A stretch of DNA of 32,042 nt from Bacillota bacterium (GCA_023396215.1 JAEWWW010000043.1:1-32042), one strand, 5' to 3'. Counted from the first letter of the stretch, positions 17,698 through 25,590 are shown. The notes: a model not told the origin generated them from the sequence alone. Translations and numbers: made by a program.

Positions 17698-17741
17698 AGC
17701 CCTGCCGAGCATGTTATGGCTTTGCTATTTCCACGCAACGT

Positions 17742-17782
17742 AAAAGACGGACTATCAGCTTCGCGCCGATAGTCCGTCTTTT
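17742..17782. terminator. Bidirectional intrinsic terminator
   Basis: Perfect 15-bp inverted repeat AAAAGACGGACTATC / GATAGTCCGTCTTTT around an 11-nt loop, with A-run before and T-run after, so it works in both directions. It separates the island from the B6 genes. Confidence 0.9.
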
Positions 17783-17863
17783 GTTGTCACATTCTGCTTG
17801 CCGACTGCCAATCTGAAGGTTCTGCAATACCTTCTTAGTGGGTACCAGCGACAGGCCGCTCTC

Positions 17864-18436
17864 TTAGCTCCCCAGCTTTTTGCCCAGCGGGGTATTGCGC
17901 AGCGCTTTTTCAACCGCCAGCCCAAGGGGTACCGCCACTGCCACAGCGATAACGGCGTTGGTGAGCGAAGCCACGCTCTTTAGCCCAACATCGGCCAGAG
18001 CGGTGGCAAGCTCCACCTTTTTAAACCACAGGCCGCTCAAAAAGCTTTTGCCCAGATAGAGCACCACATAGGTCAGCGCGCCGGTTACCGACCCGATGGT
18101 ATTAAAGCGCAGCACACGGCCCTTGCGCCCCCCTGTGTGGGATATCTGCCCGGCCAAAAAGCCCATGGTAAATTTAAACACCAGTGTAAAAGGCGCTGAT
18201 GAAATATACAAAGGGTTGAATAAATCGAAGAAAGCGGAGCCGATACCGGCGGCAAGGCCGCCTTTCCACCCGCCAAGCAGCAGGCCGGAAAGCAGGCAAA
18301 AGACGTTGCCCAGATGGATGCGGGTGTTGTCGATGGCGGTGGGAATGGGGATGCTCAGATGCGAGGACACAAAGACCAGCGCAGCCATCAGGCCGACGGC
18401 GGTAATTTCATAAATAGAGATGGATTTTGTTTTCAT
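17864..18436 (-). CDS. ECF-type vitamin transporter S component, probably pyridoxine
   Basis: 190 residues, about six hydrophobic helices. Family-like features: MAALVFVSSHLSIPIP, then IHLGNVFCLLSGLLLGG followed by GGLAAGIGSAFFDL, the usual early part of small substrate-binding S subunits, which borrow a shared EcfAA'T module. ATG 18436 has AGGGAG about 9 nt upstream; the longer frame to 18604 runs into pdxK and is rejected. It lies 70 bases downstream of pdxK in the same direction, so a B6 vitamer is the likely substrate (inference from context). Confidence 0.82.
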   Translation of the reverse strand: MKTKSISIYEITAVGLMAALVFVSSHLSIPIPTAIDNTRIHLGNVFCLLSGLLLGGWKGGLAAGIGSAFFDLFNPLYISSAPFTLVFKFTMGFLAGQISHTGGRKGRVLRFNTIGSVTGALTYVVLYLGKSFLSGLWFKKVELATALADVGLKSVASLTNAVIAVAVAVPLGLAVEKALRNTPLGKKLGS

Positions 18437-18506
18437 AACAGCAGCTCCCTTTCGGCATGGTGGACTGGAGGCGGCCCGCAGCCTGCCCCCGCCAACCCGC
18501 AGGGGG

Positions 18507-19370
18507 TTAAAGGGGCTGGTAGCCTCGGGGCACCTCTTTGTGGGTGAGCCACTCCAGCGTGCGCTCCAGCATAACGCCTTCGCGGGGGTCGGTGGAGTAG
18601 CCAAAGGTGGTTTTGATGGTCAGTTCGACATAGCGGGTGGCTCTTTCCATCGCCATGGGCAGGCTGTCGCCGGTAATCAGCGAGCCGGTGAGCACCGCCG
18701 CAAAAATATCGCCTGTGCCGGGGTAGTTTGCGGGGATAAGGTCGGCCGTCGTCTTCCAGTAGGCGTTGTGACTGCGGTCATAGCCGATGTTGCCATATTC
18801 GCCGGTGGCCAGCGTGACGCCGGTGACCACCACCCGCTGGGGGCCGCGCTCGCCCAAACGGGCCAGCATGCTCTTGGCCTGGGTGGCGGTGAGGGGTACA
18901 GGGCTGTACTCGCTGCCCAGCAGAATGCAGGCCTCGGTGAGGTTGGGGGTAATGACATTGGCGTGAGAAACCATCTCGGCCATGCGGCTGCGCATATCGG
19001 CGGTAATGGTGCGGTAGGGCTTGCCATGGTCGCCCATCACCGGGTCAACCACCGCCAATGCCTGCGGATAGGCTGAGAAAAACTCAACGCAGTGGTCTAT
19101 CTGGCTGGCGGAGCTGAGAAAACCGCTGTAGATGCATTCAAACTCGATGCCCAGGCGCTGATAATGGGCAAGCGCCGGGTTGATGTACTCGGTCATATCC
19201 CGCAGCACCACCTCGCCAAACCCGCCGGTATGGCTCGAAAGCACCGCCGTGGGCACCGGGCAGACCTGCACCCCCATAGCCGAAAGCACCGGCAATATCA
19301 CGCTGAGCGAACACCGTCCAAAACCCGACAGGTCGTGTATGGCGGCCACCCTCTGGGGACGCTCCCTCAT
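18507..19370 (-). CDS. pdxK: Pyridoxal/pyridoxamine kinase
   Basis: 287-residue ribokinase-fold enzyme phosphorylating B6 vitamers with ATP. Seen: RVAAIHDLSGFGRCSLSV at the N-terminus, VVDPVMGDHGKPY, NVITPNLTEACILLG, and the anion-hole/catalytic-base motif YPGTGDIF near residues 217-221. PdxY/PdxK-type members of this kind are common in Clostridia. ATG 19370 has GGAGGG 6 nt upstream. Forms a probable two-gene salvage operon with the S component. Confidence 0.92.
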   Translation of the reverse strand: MRERPQRVAAIHDLSGFGRCSLSVILPVLSAMGVQVCPVPTAVLSSHTGGFGEVVLRDMTEYINPALAHYQRLGIEFECIYSGFLSSASQIDHCVEFFSAYPQALAVVDPVMGDHGKPYRTITADMRSRMAEMVSHANVITPNLTEACILLGSEYSPVPLTATQAKSMLARLGERGPQRVVVTGVTLATGEYGNIGYDRSHNAYWKTTADLIPANYPGTGDIFAAVLTGSLITGDSLPMAMERATRYVELTIKTTFGYSTDPREGVMLERTLEWLTHKEVPRGYQPL

Positions 19371-19388
19371 GTTCTTCCCTCCAAGTAA

Positions 19389-19418
19389 ATTATATGTTGG
19401 GTCAGGCTGCCCTTTCAA
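19389..19418 (-). promoter_or_regulatory. Promoter of pdxK
   Basis: Minus strand: TTGAAA (19418-19413), 18-bp spacer, TATAAT (19394-19389). The transcript leader would be only about 12 nt, leaving no room for a riboswitch. Confidence 0.6.
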
Positions 19419-19694
19419 ACCGAAAAAAGATGCCTTGTACCATTAGAAATTTATAAATTTTGCACAATTCAAAAAGCAACTGAGCACCAATTTAATTACA
19501 AAATAAACATAGATAATTCGCGTGAAAACATACGCAAAATTGGTAAAATGCAGATTGCACAAACCAGCGCCTTTGCAAGGCTATTCTGTTGTGGATTAAG
19601 TAGAAACAAAGTGATTACCAAAAAGTTCACCTGTTAAGCGCGGCGCCAATCGGACACAATAATATTGCGATTAAATTGAAAAGGAGAATGCAAT
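19419..19694. other. AT-rich intergenic region
   Basis: No gene or RNA recognised. It must carry the promoter for the small gene at 19695, but no single -35/-10 pair stands out; TTGCAA-17-TTAAGT near 19575-19605 is a weak candidate. Confidence 0.4.
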
Positions 19695-19880
19695 ATGAAC
19701 AGAGGTTCCAATTGGGGCACCGCGCTCGGCATCGCCGTTACCGTCGCTCTTGGCGCCACCGCATATATGATGAACAGCCGCTCGATGCGCAGCCAGCGCA
19801 GAGCAATCCGCAAAACTGCCAACAAGGCGGCGGGGGTCATCAGCGACGTGGTGGATAACATCTCGAGCATGGTTCGCTAA
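19695..19880 (+). CDS. Small single-pass membrane protein
   Basis: 61 residues: an N-terminal helix (about residues 8-26, TALGIAVTVALGATAYMM), then a basic, helical tail (RSQRRAIRKTANKAAG) ending NISSMVR. Layout resembles short YtxH-like or sporulation-associated membrane proteins, but the family is not established. AAAGGAG lies 8 nt before ATG 19695. Monocistronic with a terminator behind it. Confidence 0.75.
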   Translation: MNRGSNWGTALGIAVTVALGATAYMMNSRSMRSQRRAIRKTANKAAGVISDVVDNISSMVR

Positions 19881-19895
19881 ATAAAAGAAGCAGTC

Positions 19896-19926
19896 AGGGC
19901 GCCGCAATGCAGCGCCCTGTCTTATT
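19896..19926 (+). terminator. Terminator of the 61-residue gene
   Basis: AGGGCGC (19896-19902) pairs with GCGCCCT (19912-19918), followed by GTCTTATT. Modest U-tract. Confidence 0.55.
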
Positions 19927-20029
19927 GTGGTAAAAACGCATTGAAGAAAAGCCGCTTTGTTTGGCAGGGCCGGTTTTCTTTCCTTTTATTATCTATGCCG
20001 ATGATGGCTTTATGGTGCGTTCACAGGCT

Positions 20030-20443
20030 TTACGCCTTGCCGCTCAGCCGCTCCCGGGCCTGCTGGATGAGGTTTTTATCGTTGGCAAAGGGCACCATCC
20101 GATGGGCCTCGTCGATATCCACCCAGCGCAGCTCGCTGATTTCTTCCTCCTGCCGCCGAACGTCGCCGCTGACCGCCCGGCCCAAAAAGTAAACCACCTG
20201 TTTTTTGATATATGGCTTTGGGAAATACTCCACGCTCTGGCGAAAGCCCTCCGCCAGCTCTATCTCAAGGCCGGTTTCTTCGCGCACCTCGCGCAGGGCG
20301 GTTTGCTCTTCATTCTCGCCGGATTCCACATGCCCTTTGGGAAAAGACCAATGCCCGCCAAAGCGGTGCCGTATGAGTAGCAGCTCCAGTTTGCCGCCGT
20401 GGCTGCGGTAAACCAGCGCGCCGCAGGATTTTTCTCTTCTCAT
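20030..20443 (-). CDS. Nudix hydrolase (Ap4A-hydrolase-like)
   Basis: 137 residues. The Nudix box spans residues 37-59: Gly37, Glu43, then REVREETGL at 51-59, coordinating the divalent metal. N-terminus MRREKSCGALVYR and WSFPKGHVE resemble bacterial diadenosine tetraphosphatases (NUDT2-like), which would clear dinucleoside polyphosphates; the exact substrate cannot be read from sequence. ATG 20443 has AGGAG about 12 nt upstream. Single gene. Confidence 0.9.
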   Translation of the reverse strand: MRREKSCGALVYRSHGGKLELLLIRHRFGGHWSFPKGHVESGENEEQTALREVREETGLEIELAEGFRQSVEYFPKPYIKKQVVYFLGRAVSGDVRRQEEEISELRWVDIDEAHRMVPFANDKNLIQQARERLSGKA

Positions 20444-20721
20444 ATCACAAGCTCGCTCCTGTATCCTTCATTATAGGCTGCACCCCAAAGGATATACCGC
20501 GCAAGCGTGGGCAAGCCGGGGTATGCCAGTCGCATTCCCCAAGCCGCCTTGCCTTTCATTCGGTTACCCCAAAGGCCGTTTCCGCTTCGGCCCCGGTACA
20601 GTTCGGCCGTCGCCGGCCGGATATTACTGTACTAATATAACATTTTATCGGCTTTTATTAAAGTACCGCCGTGGCATTATTTTTATGCGCTTTTGTCCGG
20701 CAGGCGGCATGACGCGGGCAA
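20444..20721. other. Intergenic region before the tRNA
   Basis: No gene recognised. It contains a GC hairpin (CGGCC/GGCCG) near 20606-20622 enclosed by TACAGT/ACTGTA (about 20597 and 20626). No protein-like frame. Confidence 0.4.
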
Positions 20722-20750
20722 TTGACAAAACCCGCCCGCCATTGTAAAAT
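20722..20750 (+). promoter_or_regulatory. Promoter of tRNA-Arg
   Basis: Consensus TTGACA (20722-20727), 17-bp spacer, TAAAAT (20745-20750), about 50 bases before the mature tRNA. Confidence 0.75.
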
Positions 20751-20802
20751 TATCTAGCTGCCCTTCTCCGGTTGTCGGGCGGTACAACAAATTGATATAG
20801 TT

Positions 20803-20879
20803 GTCTCCGTAGCTCAGCAGGATAGAGCGTCCGCCTCCTAAGCGGAAGGCCGTGAGTTCGAATCTCGCCGGGGACGCCA
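20803..20879 (+). tRNA. tRNA-Arg (anticodon CCT)
   Basis: Full cloverleaf: acceptor GTCTCCG / CGGGGAC (with one G-T pair), D arm AGCTCAGCAGGATAGAGC, anticodon stem TCCGC/GCGGA around the loop CTCCTAA (anticodon CCU, reading AGG), T arm with GTTCGAATC, discriminator G and an encoded CCA at 20877-20879. Confidence 0.96.
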
Positions 20880-20880
20880 A

Positions 20881-20914
20881 AAATCCCCGGAACCGTTGGT
20901 TCCGGGGATTTTTT
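20881..20914 (+). terminator. Terminator of tRNA-Arg
   Basis: ATCCCCGGAAC (20883-20893) / GTTCCGGGGAT (20899-20909) followed by TTTTT. Confidence 0.92.
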
Positions 20915-21239
20915 CATAGGGGCGCTGTCCCCTCTTGACGTCGGTTTTCTCCGCTCCGTTCTAAAAACCTCCTGTCACCCCCGAAGGGGAAAGTGGTCGA
21001 TGGCATTCGCCCGACCGCTGGGACGACCGCCCAAGCCTTCAATCGGATTAAAACAAAGGATATGTTAAAATCTTTTTTCCATCATAACCACAGAAAGACA
21101 TAGTATTTCCGCCAAGGAGATGGTATGTCTTTTTTATATGAGGATGTGCTATAATGAGTTTAAAGCTTGTTATATCGTATAATAAAGCAAAAATTTGCCG
21201 TTGCATATTCTAATGTATGAAGAGACAGGAGCGACCAGG
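20915..21239. other. Intergenic region after the tRNA
   Basis: No gene recognised in the first half. AAAGACATA (21094-21102) / TATGTCTTT (21124-21132) with following T-run is a possible rightward terminator. An extended -10 box (TGCTATAAT, 21147-21155) and a second TATAAT (21178-21183) could drive the gene at 21240. Confidence 0.5.
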
Positions 21240-21485
21240 ATGGATAAGGATGATAAAACCAATCATAAAGACCTGCAGGAGGATACCCCTGTATTGGACG
21301 ATGAAAAGACAGATATAAGCGAGAAAGATGAAACAGATTACACAGGCGTTTTTCTTTCTATAGGCGCCGGGCTGGGTGTTTCATTTGGAGCCGTCTTTGA
21401 TAATTTAGCCATGGGTATTGTGATTGGTACTGCACTTGGTTTAATGATTGGTGCAGTTGTCAATTCTATCAACGCGAAAAAGTAG
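21240..21485 (+). CDS. Small glycine-zipper-like membrane protein
   Basis: 81 residues: a charged, acidic N-terminal half (MDKDDKTNHKDLQEDTPVLD) and a C-terminal pair of Gly/Ala/Val-rich segments (FLSIGAGLGVSFGAVF and MGIVIGTALGLMIGAVV), an arrangement of glycine-zipper membrane proteins. ATG 21240 has AGGAG 8 nt upstream; a longer in-frame start at 21195 has none. Function unknown. Its base composition is lower in GC than the surrounding genes. Confidence 0.72.
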   Translation: MDKDDKTNHKDLQEDTPVLDDEKTDISEKDETDYTGVFLSIGAGLGVSFGAVFDNLAMGIVIGTALGLMIGAVVNSINAKK

Positions 21486-21798
21486 AGATCACAGAGCGAC
21501 AGTAAAAGCAGCAAGAGCGGACAAGCTTCTAATTTGCCGGTCAGGCTATCAGCGATATACCCTGCCACTCTGAAAACCTCTTTCGTACTGTTAACGCGAT
21601 GAAAAGCATGGCTTCTCCAAAGGGCAGGGTTCCCCGCCTAAAACAAAAGCCCGGCAAGCCCGTATCCGTTTCATTACGACACCCCGCAGCTTCTATGCAG
21701 GAGCATGCGGGGTGTTTATAATTCTATCTTTCTAACCTTTGCCGTTGCACAGAACGGTAAAATCAACATATTCCCATTCATTTTTTGTGCAATATTTG
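21486..21798. other. Intergenic region before the luxR leader
   Basis: No gene recognised. Ends with an intrinsic terminator (listed separately) and then AT-rich sequence. Confidence 0.4.
21679..21724. terminator. Intrinsic terminator
   Basis: ACACCCCGCA (21679-21688) / TGCGGGGTGT (21706-21715), then TTATAATT. Probably ends the transcript of the small membrane protein about 200 bases upstream. Confidence 0.65.
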
Positions 21799-21827
21799 TT
21801 GAATTTTGTCTAATTTTGTGGTAAAAT
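21799..21827 (+). promoter_or_regulatory. Putative promoter of the luxR leader
   Basis: TTGAAT (21799-21804), 17-bp spacer, TAAAAT (21822-21827). This would give a leader of about 255 nt before the regulator gene. Confidence 0.5.
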
Positions 21828-22004
21828 AATCCATGTAAAAGAATGTAAATATAGATTATACGGAAATGGGAGAAGTCAGGGGAAATTGGGGAATGGAAAG
21901 CAGAATGGTTATACTGTGCTGCGCAAGGGCCAAGTGGACGGTGTATTAGAAAGAAAAAAGATGTGGCTGGTTCAAAAAACATTTCAAAGTCATAGAATAC
22001 GGGG

Positions 22005-22030
22005 AAAAGCCGGGTAAAAATCCGGCTTTT
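22005..22030 (+). terminator. Intrinsic terminator inside the luxR leader
   Basis: AAAAGCCGG (22005-22013) / CCGGCTTTT (22022-22030), 8-nt loop, T4 at the end of the stem. It lies between the putative promoter and the luxR start at 22089, so it could act as an attenuator. The leader also contains a 27-codon frame starting ATG near 21865, without a clear ribosome site. Confidence 0.6.
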
Positions 22031-22088
22031 GTATTAAGGCTGCACACCGACAGGCATATTCCTCCCCATCAAAAATGGAGGAAGCAAA

Positions 22089-24500
22089 ATGCGAAAAAGA
22101 CCCAAACCACGGCAGAGCTATTATTTCTCGGAAAAACTAAAGCATCAACTGGACCAGATATCCCGCCACCCGTTAACCATCGTGGAGGCGCCCTCCGGCT
22201 TCGGAAAAACAACCGCCATCCGGGAGTATTTAAAGGAAAACATCTCCCACGACGCCCGCGAATACTGGTACACCTGCCTGGGCGAGTCGGCCTCCATCGC
22301 ATGGATGGGCATCTGCGATTTGCTGTCCCACGCCAACGAAATGGTGGCCGACAACCTGCGAAACCTGAAGATGCCTACCATGGACACCCTGTTTTACATG
22401 GCGTCCTATCTCAGGGATGTGCCCTGCCAGACAGAAACCTATCTGGTCATCGATAATTACCAGCTTGTCAACTGCGACGTTCCACAGGAGCTAATCAGCG
22501 TTTTTGCGATGCATGGCAACCCAAAGCTGCACATGATATTCATCACCCAGCAGATAAAGGCCCAGCAGCAGCTTTCTATACACAGCAATATCCATACCAT
22601 CAATTCCTCCGCCTTTTTCTTTGACAAGGAGGGCACCGCCAAGCTGTTTCGGATGGAGGGCATCCATCTCACCGACGAGCAGGTCGAAAAGATATATATT
22701 ATCGCCGAGGGCTGGGTGCCGGCCATCCGGCTGCAGATTATCCACTATAAAGAGAGCGGCTTGCTGGATTATACCGCGGATATCGAGCATCTGGTGGAAA
22801 CCGCCATCTGGAACCGGCTCACGCTCGAGGAAAAAGATTTTCTTCTGTCGGTATCGGTTATCAAAAGCTTTACAACCCGTCAGGCCGCCATCATGATGGG
22901 CAAAGAAACGCTGCCCGAAAATATCAAAAGCCTGTTAAAATTCAACGACTTTATCCGCTATATCCCGGACCAGCGCCAGTACAGCATCCACAGCATCCTG
23001 CGGGATTATCTGCTGGGCCGCTTCTGCCACGACCAACCGGCGGATTTTCAAAACCAGATATTCCGCAAGGCCGGGTACGCCTGCGCCGCCATCGCGGAGT
23101 ACTGCCCTGCCGCCCACTTTTTTTATAAGGTAAAGGATTTCGACGCTATTCTTTCCCTCCCCTTCACCTGTGAATATTTTGACAACTACAAAGATAAATA
23201 TGAACCGGAGTTTGTTGAAACAATGATGAACGAATGCCCTGAAGCAACGGCGCGCAAATACCCCTTTGCCCTGACGGTTCTGGGGTATCAGGCTTTTGGC
23301 TGTGGGCAGCTGGGGGTATATCAAAAAATATGCCAACTGCTGGCGTCGATTGTCAGTGCCGGAGAGGAGTTCCCCCCGGGGGAGCTGCGCAGGATAAAGG
23401 GAGAGTATACCCTGCTGGCGTCGATGGGCGACTTCAACGATATCGCCAGGCTGAAGGAGAGCCAACGGGCCGCGTGGGAGATTTTGGGCCAGCCTTCCGA
23501 AATTATTAAGAGCAGCACCATGTGGGGGTATGCCACCACCTCGGTGCTGGATATACTTTGGCGCGAGCCCGGCAGGCTGGAGTATGCGATGCGGCAGATG
23601 GACGAGATGTCGGCTGTTCACCGTCAGCTGACCCAGGGGCAGGGCGCCGGCGCCAGAAATGTGTTGCGGGCCGAAGCGATGCTCATGCGGGGCGATGATA
23701 ACGAGGCTGAAATCATGTGCCACAAAGCCCTTTATGACGCCCGCAGCTTTCAGCAGACCGGCATCTGCCTCTGCGCGGAGCTGACCCTCGCCCGCATCGC
23801 CATTCTGCGGGGGGATGTGGGTGGCTATTTTACCGCGATAAAGAATATTCAAAGCTGCGCAAAGGAAACGCCCAAGCTGTATGTGCTGCGCATTGTGGAG
23901 CATTGCATGTCGATTATCAGCCTGCTGCTGGGGCTCAAGGATTATGTCTCACCATGGTTTTACGATATGGAAACCATAAAAAAAGCGCTGCATGTCCCGG
24001 TGGTGCCTCTGGCGCAAATCCTTCATCTGCGGCTTTTGCTGATGGATAAGCGTTACAACGAGTTTTACGGGGCCTGCCAGCTTGCTCTCGACGCCTCCAA
24101 AAATCCCACCGGGAACATCCGGTATATGATGCCCCAGCTATACCAGCTCATCTTTCTTGCCATTGCCAAGCACAACAACGGCAAAACCCTTGAAGCACAG
24201 GCTTATCTCAAGGAGGCGCTGGAGATTGCGCTGCCGGACCAAATTTACCTCCCCTTTGCCCAGCAGGACGGCATCGAAGCCCTCCTCTCTGAACTAACCG
24301 AAAACGCCTTCTGCGGTGCTTCTTGCTCTTTCGTATCCCTACACGAAAAACCTCACAAAGCCCCTGATATACCCCTCTCAGGGGCTGTGACGGCCCTTTC
24401 CCAGGCCCAACCCTCGGGGGGGCCTCTCTGCCTTGCTGGCGCTGTGCAGGCGCCAGCACAAGGGAGCAAGCATCATCAGAAAAGCTGTCCTTCAGGATAA
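22089..24500 (+). CDS. MalT/LARFG-type LuxR regulator, N-terminal part (frameshifted)
   Basis: 803 residues in this frame. A STAND-type NTPase with Walker A APSGFGKTT at residues 34-42 and a Walker B-like YLVIDNYQ near 118-125, then winged-helix-like and long helical-repeat (TPR-like) regions to about residue 735. The DNA-binding C-terminus is missing in this frame but is present in another frame as the 24433-24678 segment. Skipping one base anywhere in 24391-24500 joins the two into about 862 residues; a G7 run at 24416-24422 is the likely site. ATG 22089 has GGAGG 7 nt upstream. Lies next to chemotaxis genes, so it may control them (inference). Confidence 0.8.
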   Translation: MRKRPKPRQSYYFSEKLKHQLDQISRHPLTIVEAPSGFGKTTAIREYLKENISHDAREYWYTCLGESASIAWMGICDLLSHANEMVADNLRNLKMPTMDTLFYMASYLRDVPCQTETYLVIDNYQLVNCDVPQELISVFAMHGNPKLHMIFITQQIKAQQQLSIHSNIHTINSSAFFFDKEGTAKLFRMEGIHLTDEQVEKIYIIAEGWVPAIRLQIIHYKESGLLDYTADIEHLVETAIWNRLTLEEKDFLLSVSVIKSFTTRQAAIMMGKETLPENIKSLLKFNDFIRYIPDQRQYSIHSILRDYLLGRFCHDQPADFQNQIFRKAGYACAAIAEYCPAAHFFYKVKDFDAILSLPFTCEYFDNYKDKYEPEFVETMMNECPEATARKYPFALTVLGYQAFGCGQLGVYQKICQLLASIVSAGEEFPPGELRRIKGEYTLLASMGDFNDIARLKESQRAAWEILGQPSEIIKSSTMWGYATTSVLDILWREPGRLEYAMRQMDEMSAVHRQLTQGQGAGARNVLRAEAMLMRGDDNEAEIMCHKALYDARSFQQTGICLCAELTLARIAILRGDVGGYFTAIKNIQSCAKETPKLYVLRIVEHCMSIISLLLGLKDYVSPWFYDMETIKKALHVPVVPLAQILHLRLLLMDKRYNEFYGACQLALDASKNPTGNIRYMMPQLYQLIFLAIAKHNNGKTLEAQAYLKEALEIALPDQIYLPFAQQDGIEALLSELTENAFCGASCSFVSLHEKPHKAPDIPLSGAVTALSQAQPSGGPLCLAGAVQAPAQGSKHHQKSCPSG
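24361..24463. repeat. Palindromic stretch inside the luxR linker
   Basis: CCCCTGA/TCAGGGG (24361-24367 with 24378-24384) and CCTTGCTGGCGC / GCGCCAGCACAAGG (24431-24463, two-base bulge). The encoded linker is unlike regulator sequence. Suggests insertion of a REP/MITE-like element. Confidence 0.5.
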
Positions 24501-24678
24501 ATCCCCCCTGACGCCGCGGGAAAGAGAAATTGCCCTGCTGGCCCAAAACCGGTTAAGCGCCAAAGAAATCGCCAGCGAGTTGTACATTTCTGAGATGACT
24601 GTCAGAACAACCCTCAGGAGTGTGTACAGTAAGCTGGATATCCACTCCAAAGCCGAGCTCATCCATAAAAAATTTTAA
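24433..24678 (+). CDS. LuxR-type HTH domain, C-terminal part of the split regulator
   Basis: The frame holds a complete LuxR/GerE helix-turn-helix: SPLTPREREIALLAQNRLSA, KEIASELYISEMTVRTTLRS, VYSKLDIHSKAEL. No believable ribosome site precedes it; the frame is open from 24391, inside the upstream gene, in the frame +1 to it. Best read as the DNA-binding end of the preceding gene cut off by one base, not as an independent gene. Confidence 0.75.
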   Translation: MLALCRRQHKGASIIRKAVLQDKSPLTPREREIALLAQNRLSAKEIASELYISEMTVRTTLRSVYSKLDIHSKAELIHKKF

Positions 24679-24853
24679 AAAACTTGTCGAAAAAAGTCGA
24701 TTTACCACATAATTGGGTATGAACATAAAAGTAATCTGCTGTATCCTTTGGGCAGCGGATTATTTTTATGTTTTTTTATGCCAGAAATTTTTGTCTTTAT
24801 TATCACAAAGTGAGGGAGGAAGCGAATCCAGCAATGAATTTGCAATCAGATCG

Positions 24854-25046
24854 ATGCCGGATGTATTCATCATATACGAAACCACGCAGAACATTGAGCA
24901 GCTTGAAAAATCGGTACTGACCGGCGAAAAAGCCAGCCGCCGCGCAGGCGCGGTGTGGCGGCCAAAAACAGTACGGGGCGGTCATCTTTTTTGAGGACGG
25001 CAGCATCAGCTCAATCCTGAATATCGGCGGCTTACTGAATCTATAA
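24854..25046 (+). pseudogene. Frameshifted small chemotaxis-like fragment
   Basis: From ATG 24854 one frame gives MPDVFIIYETTQNIEQLEKS and runs to a stop at about 24994. The frame +1 to it gives QKQYGAVIFFEDGSISSILN then IGGLLNL and stops at 25046, just before cheW. That ending resembles the last strand-helix of CheA/CheW regulatory domains (GATILGDGxVALILDVxxLL pattern). Neither half has a good ribosome site. Probably one broken gene, perhaps a CheA/CheW-domain remnant; the identification is tentative. Confidence 0.45.
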
Positions 25047-25092
25047 AGCTTGGTTTCTGATAAACGCAATGAAAATGAAGGAGGCTGACAAA

Positions 25093-25590
25093 ATGGAACA
25101 GGCAAATTTGATGAACCTGACAAAGCTGGAGGATGAGGACACCCTGAAAGGAAGATACCTGATTTTCACCATGGGCGACGAGCTGTATGGCATGGAGATA
25201 CGGTATATCACCGAAATTATCGGGATCCAGCCCATTACCGAGGTTCCCGAGATGCCGGAGTTTATAAAGGGCGTTACCAACCTGCGCGGCAAAATCATTC
25301 CCATCATGGACGCCCGGCTGCGGTTTAAAAAGGCGGTGCGGGAATATGACGACCGAACCTGCATCATCGTGCTGGACACCAACGATATCTCCATCGGCCT
25401 GATTGTAGACAGCGTTTCAGAGGTGCTGACCATGGACGACGAGGACATCGCCCCGCCCCCGGAGATTGGCGCAAAAGGGCGCAAATACATCAAGGGCATC
25501 GGGAAATCCGGGGGCAACGTCAAGCTGCTGCTGGACTGCCAGAGGCTGCTGACCGACGACGAGATGGATACGCTGGGCTCAATGGAATAG
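25093..25590 (+). CDS. cheW: Chemotaxis coupling protein CheW
   Basis: 165 residues. CheW-domain landmarks: YLIFTMGDELYGMEIRYITE, IIGIQPITEVPEMPEFIKGV, TNLRGKIIPIMDARLRF, then IGLIVDSVSEVLTM. Links chemoreceptors to CheA at the inner membrane. ATG 25093 has AGGAGG 8 nt upstream; an ATG at 25069 would add eight residues without a site. No intact cheA or cheY is in the window, so the partner kinase must be elsewhere. Confidence 0.95.
   Translation: MEQANLMNLTKLEDEDTLKGRYLIFTMGDELYGMEIRYITEIIGIQPITEVPEMPEFIKGVTNLRGKIIPIMDARLRFKKAVREYDDRTCIIVLDTNDISIGLIVDSVSEVLTMDDEDIAPPPEIGAKGRKYIKGIGKSGGNVKLLLDCQRLLTDDEMDTLGSME

Noticed and set aside
20803..20914. tRNA-Arg as attachment site of an integrated element
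   Set aside because: No integrase nearby and no repeated tRNA 3' end found in the window.
22001..22030. Cobalamin riboswitch
   Set aside because: GGGGAAAAGCCGG and AATCCGGC look similar, but the following conserved core and CCACTG-like box are absent; an intrinsic terminator explains it.
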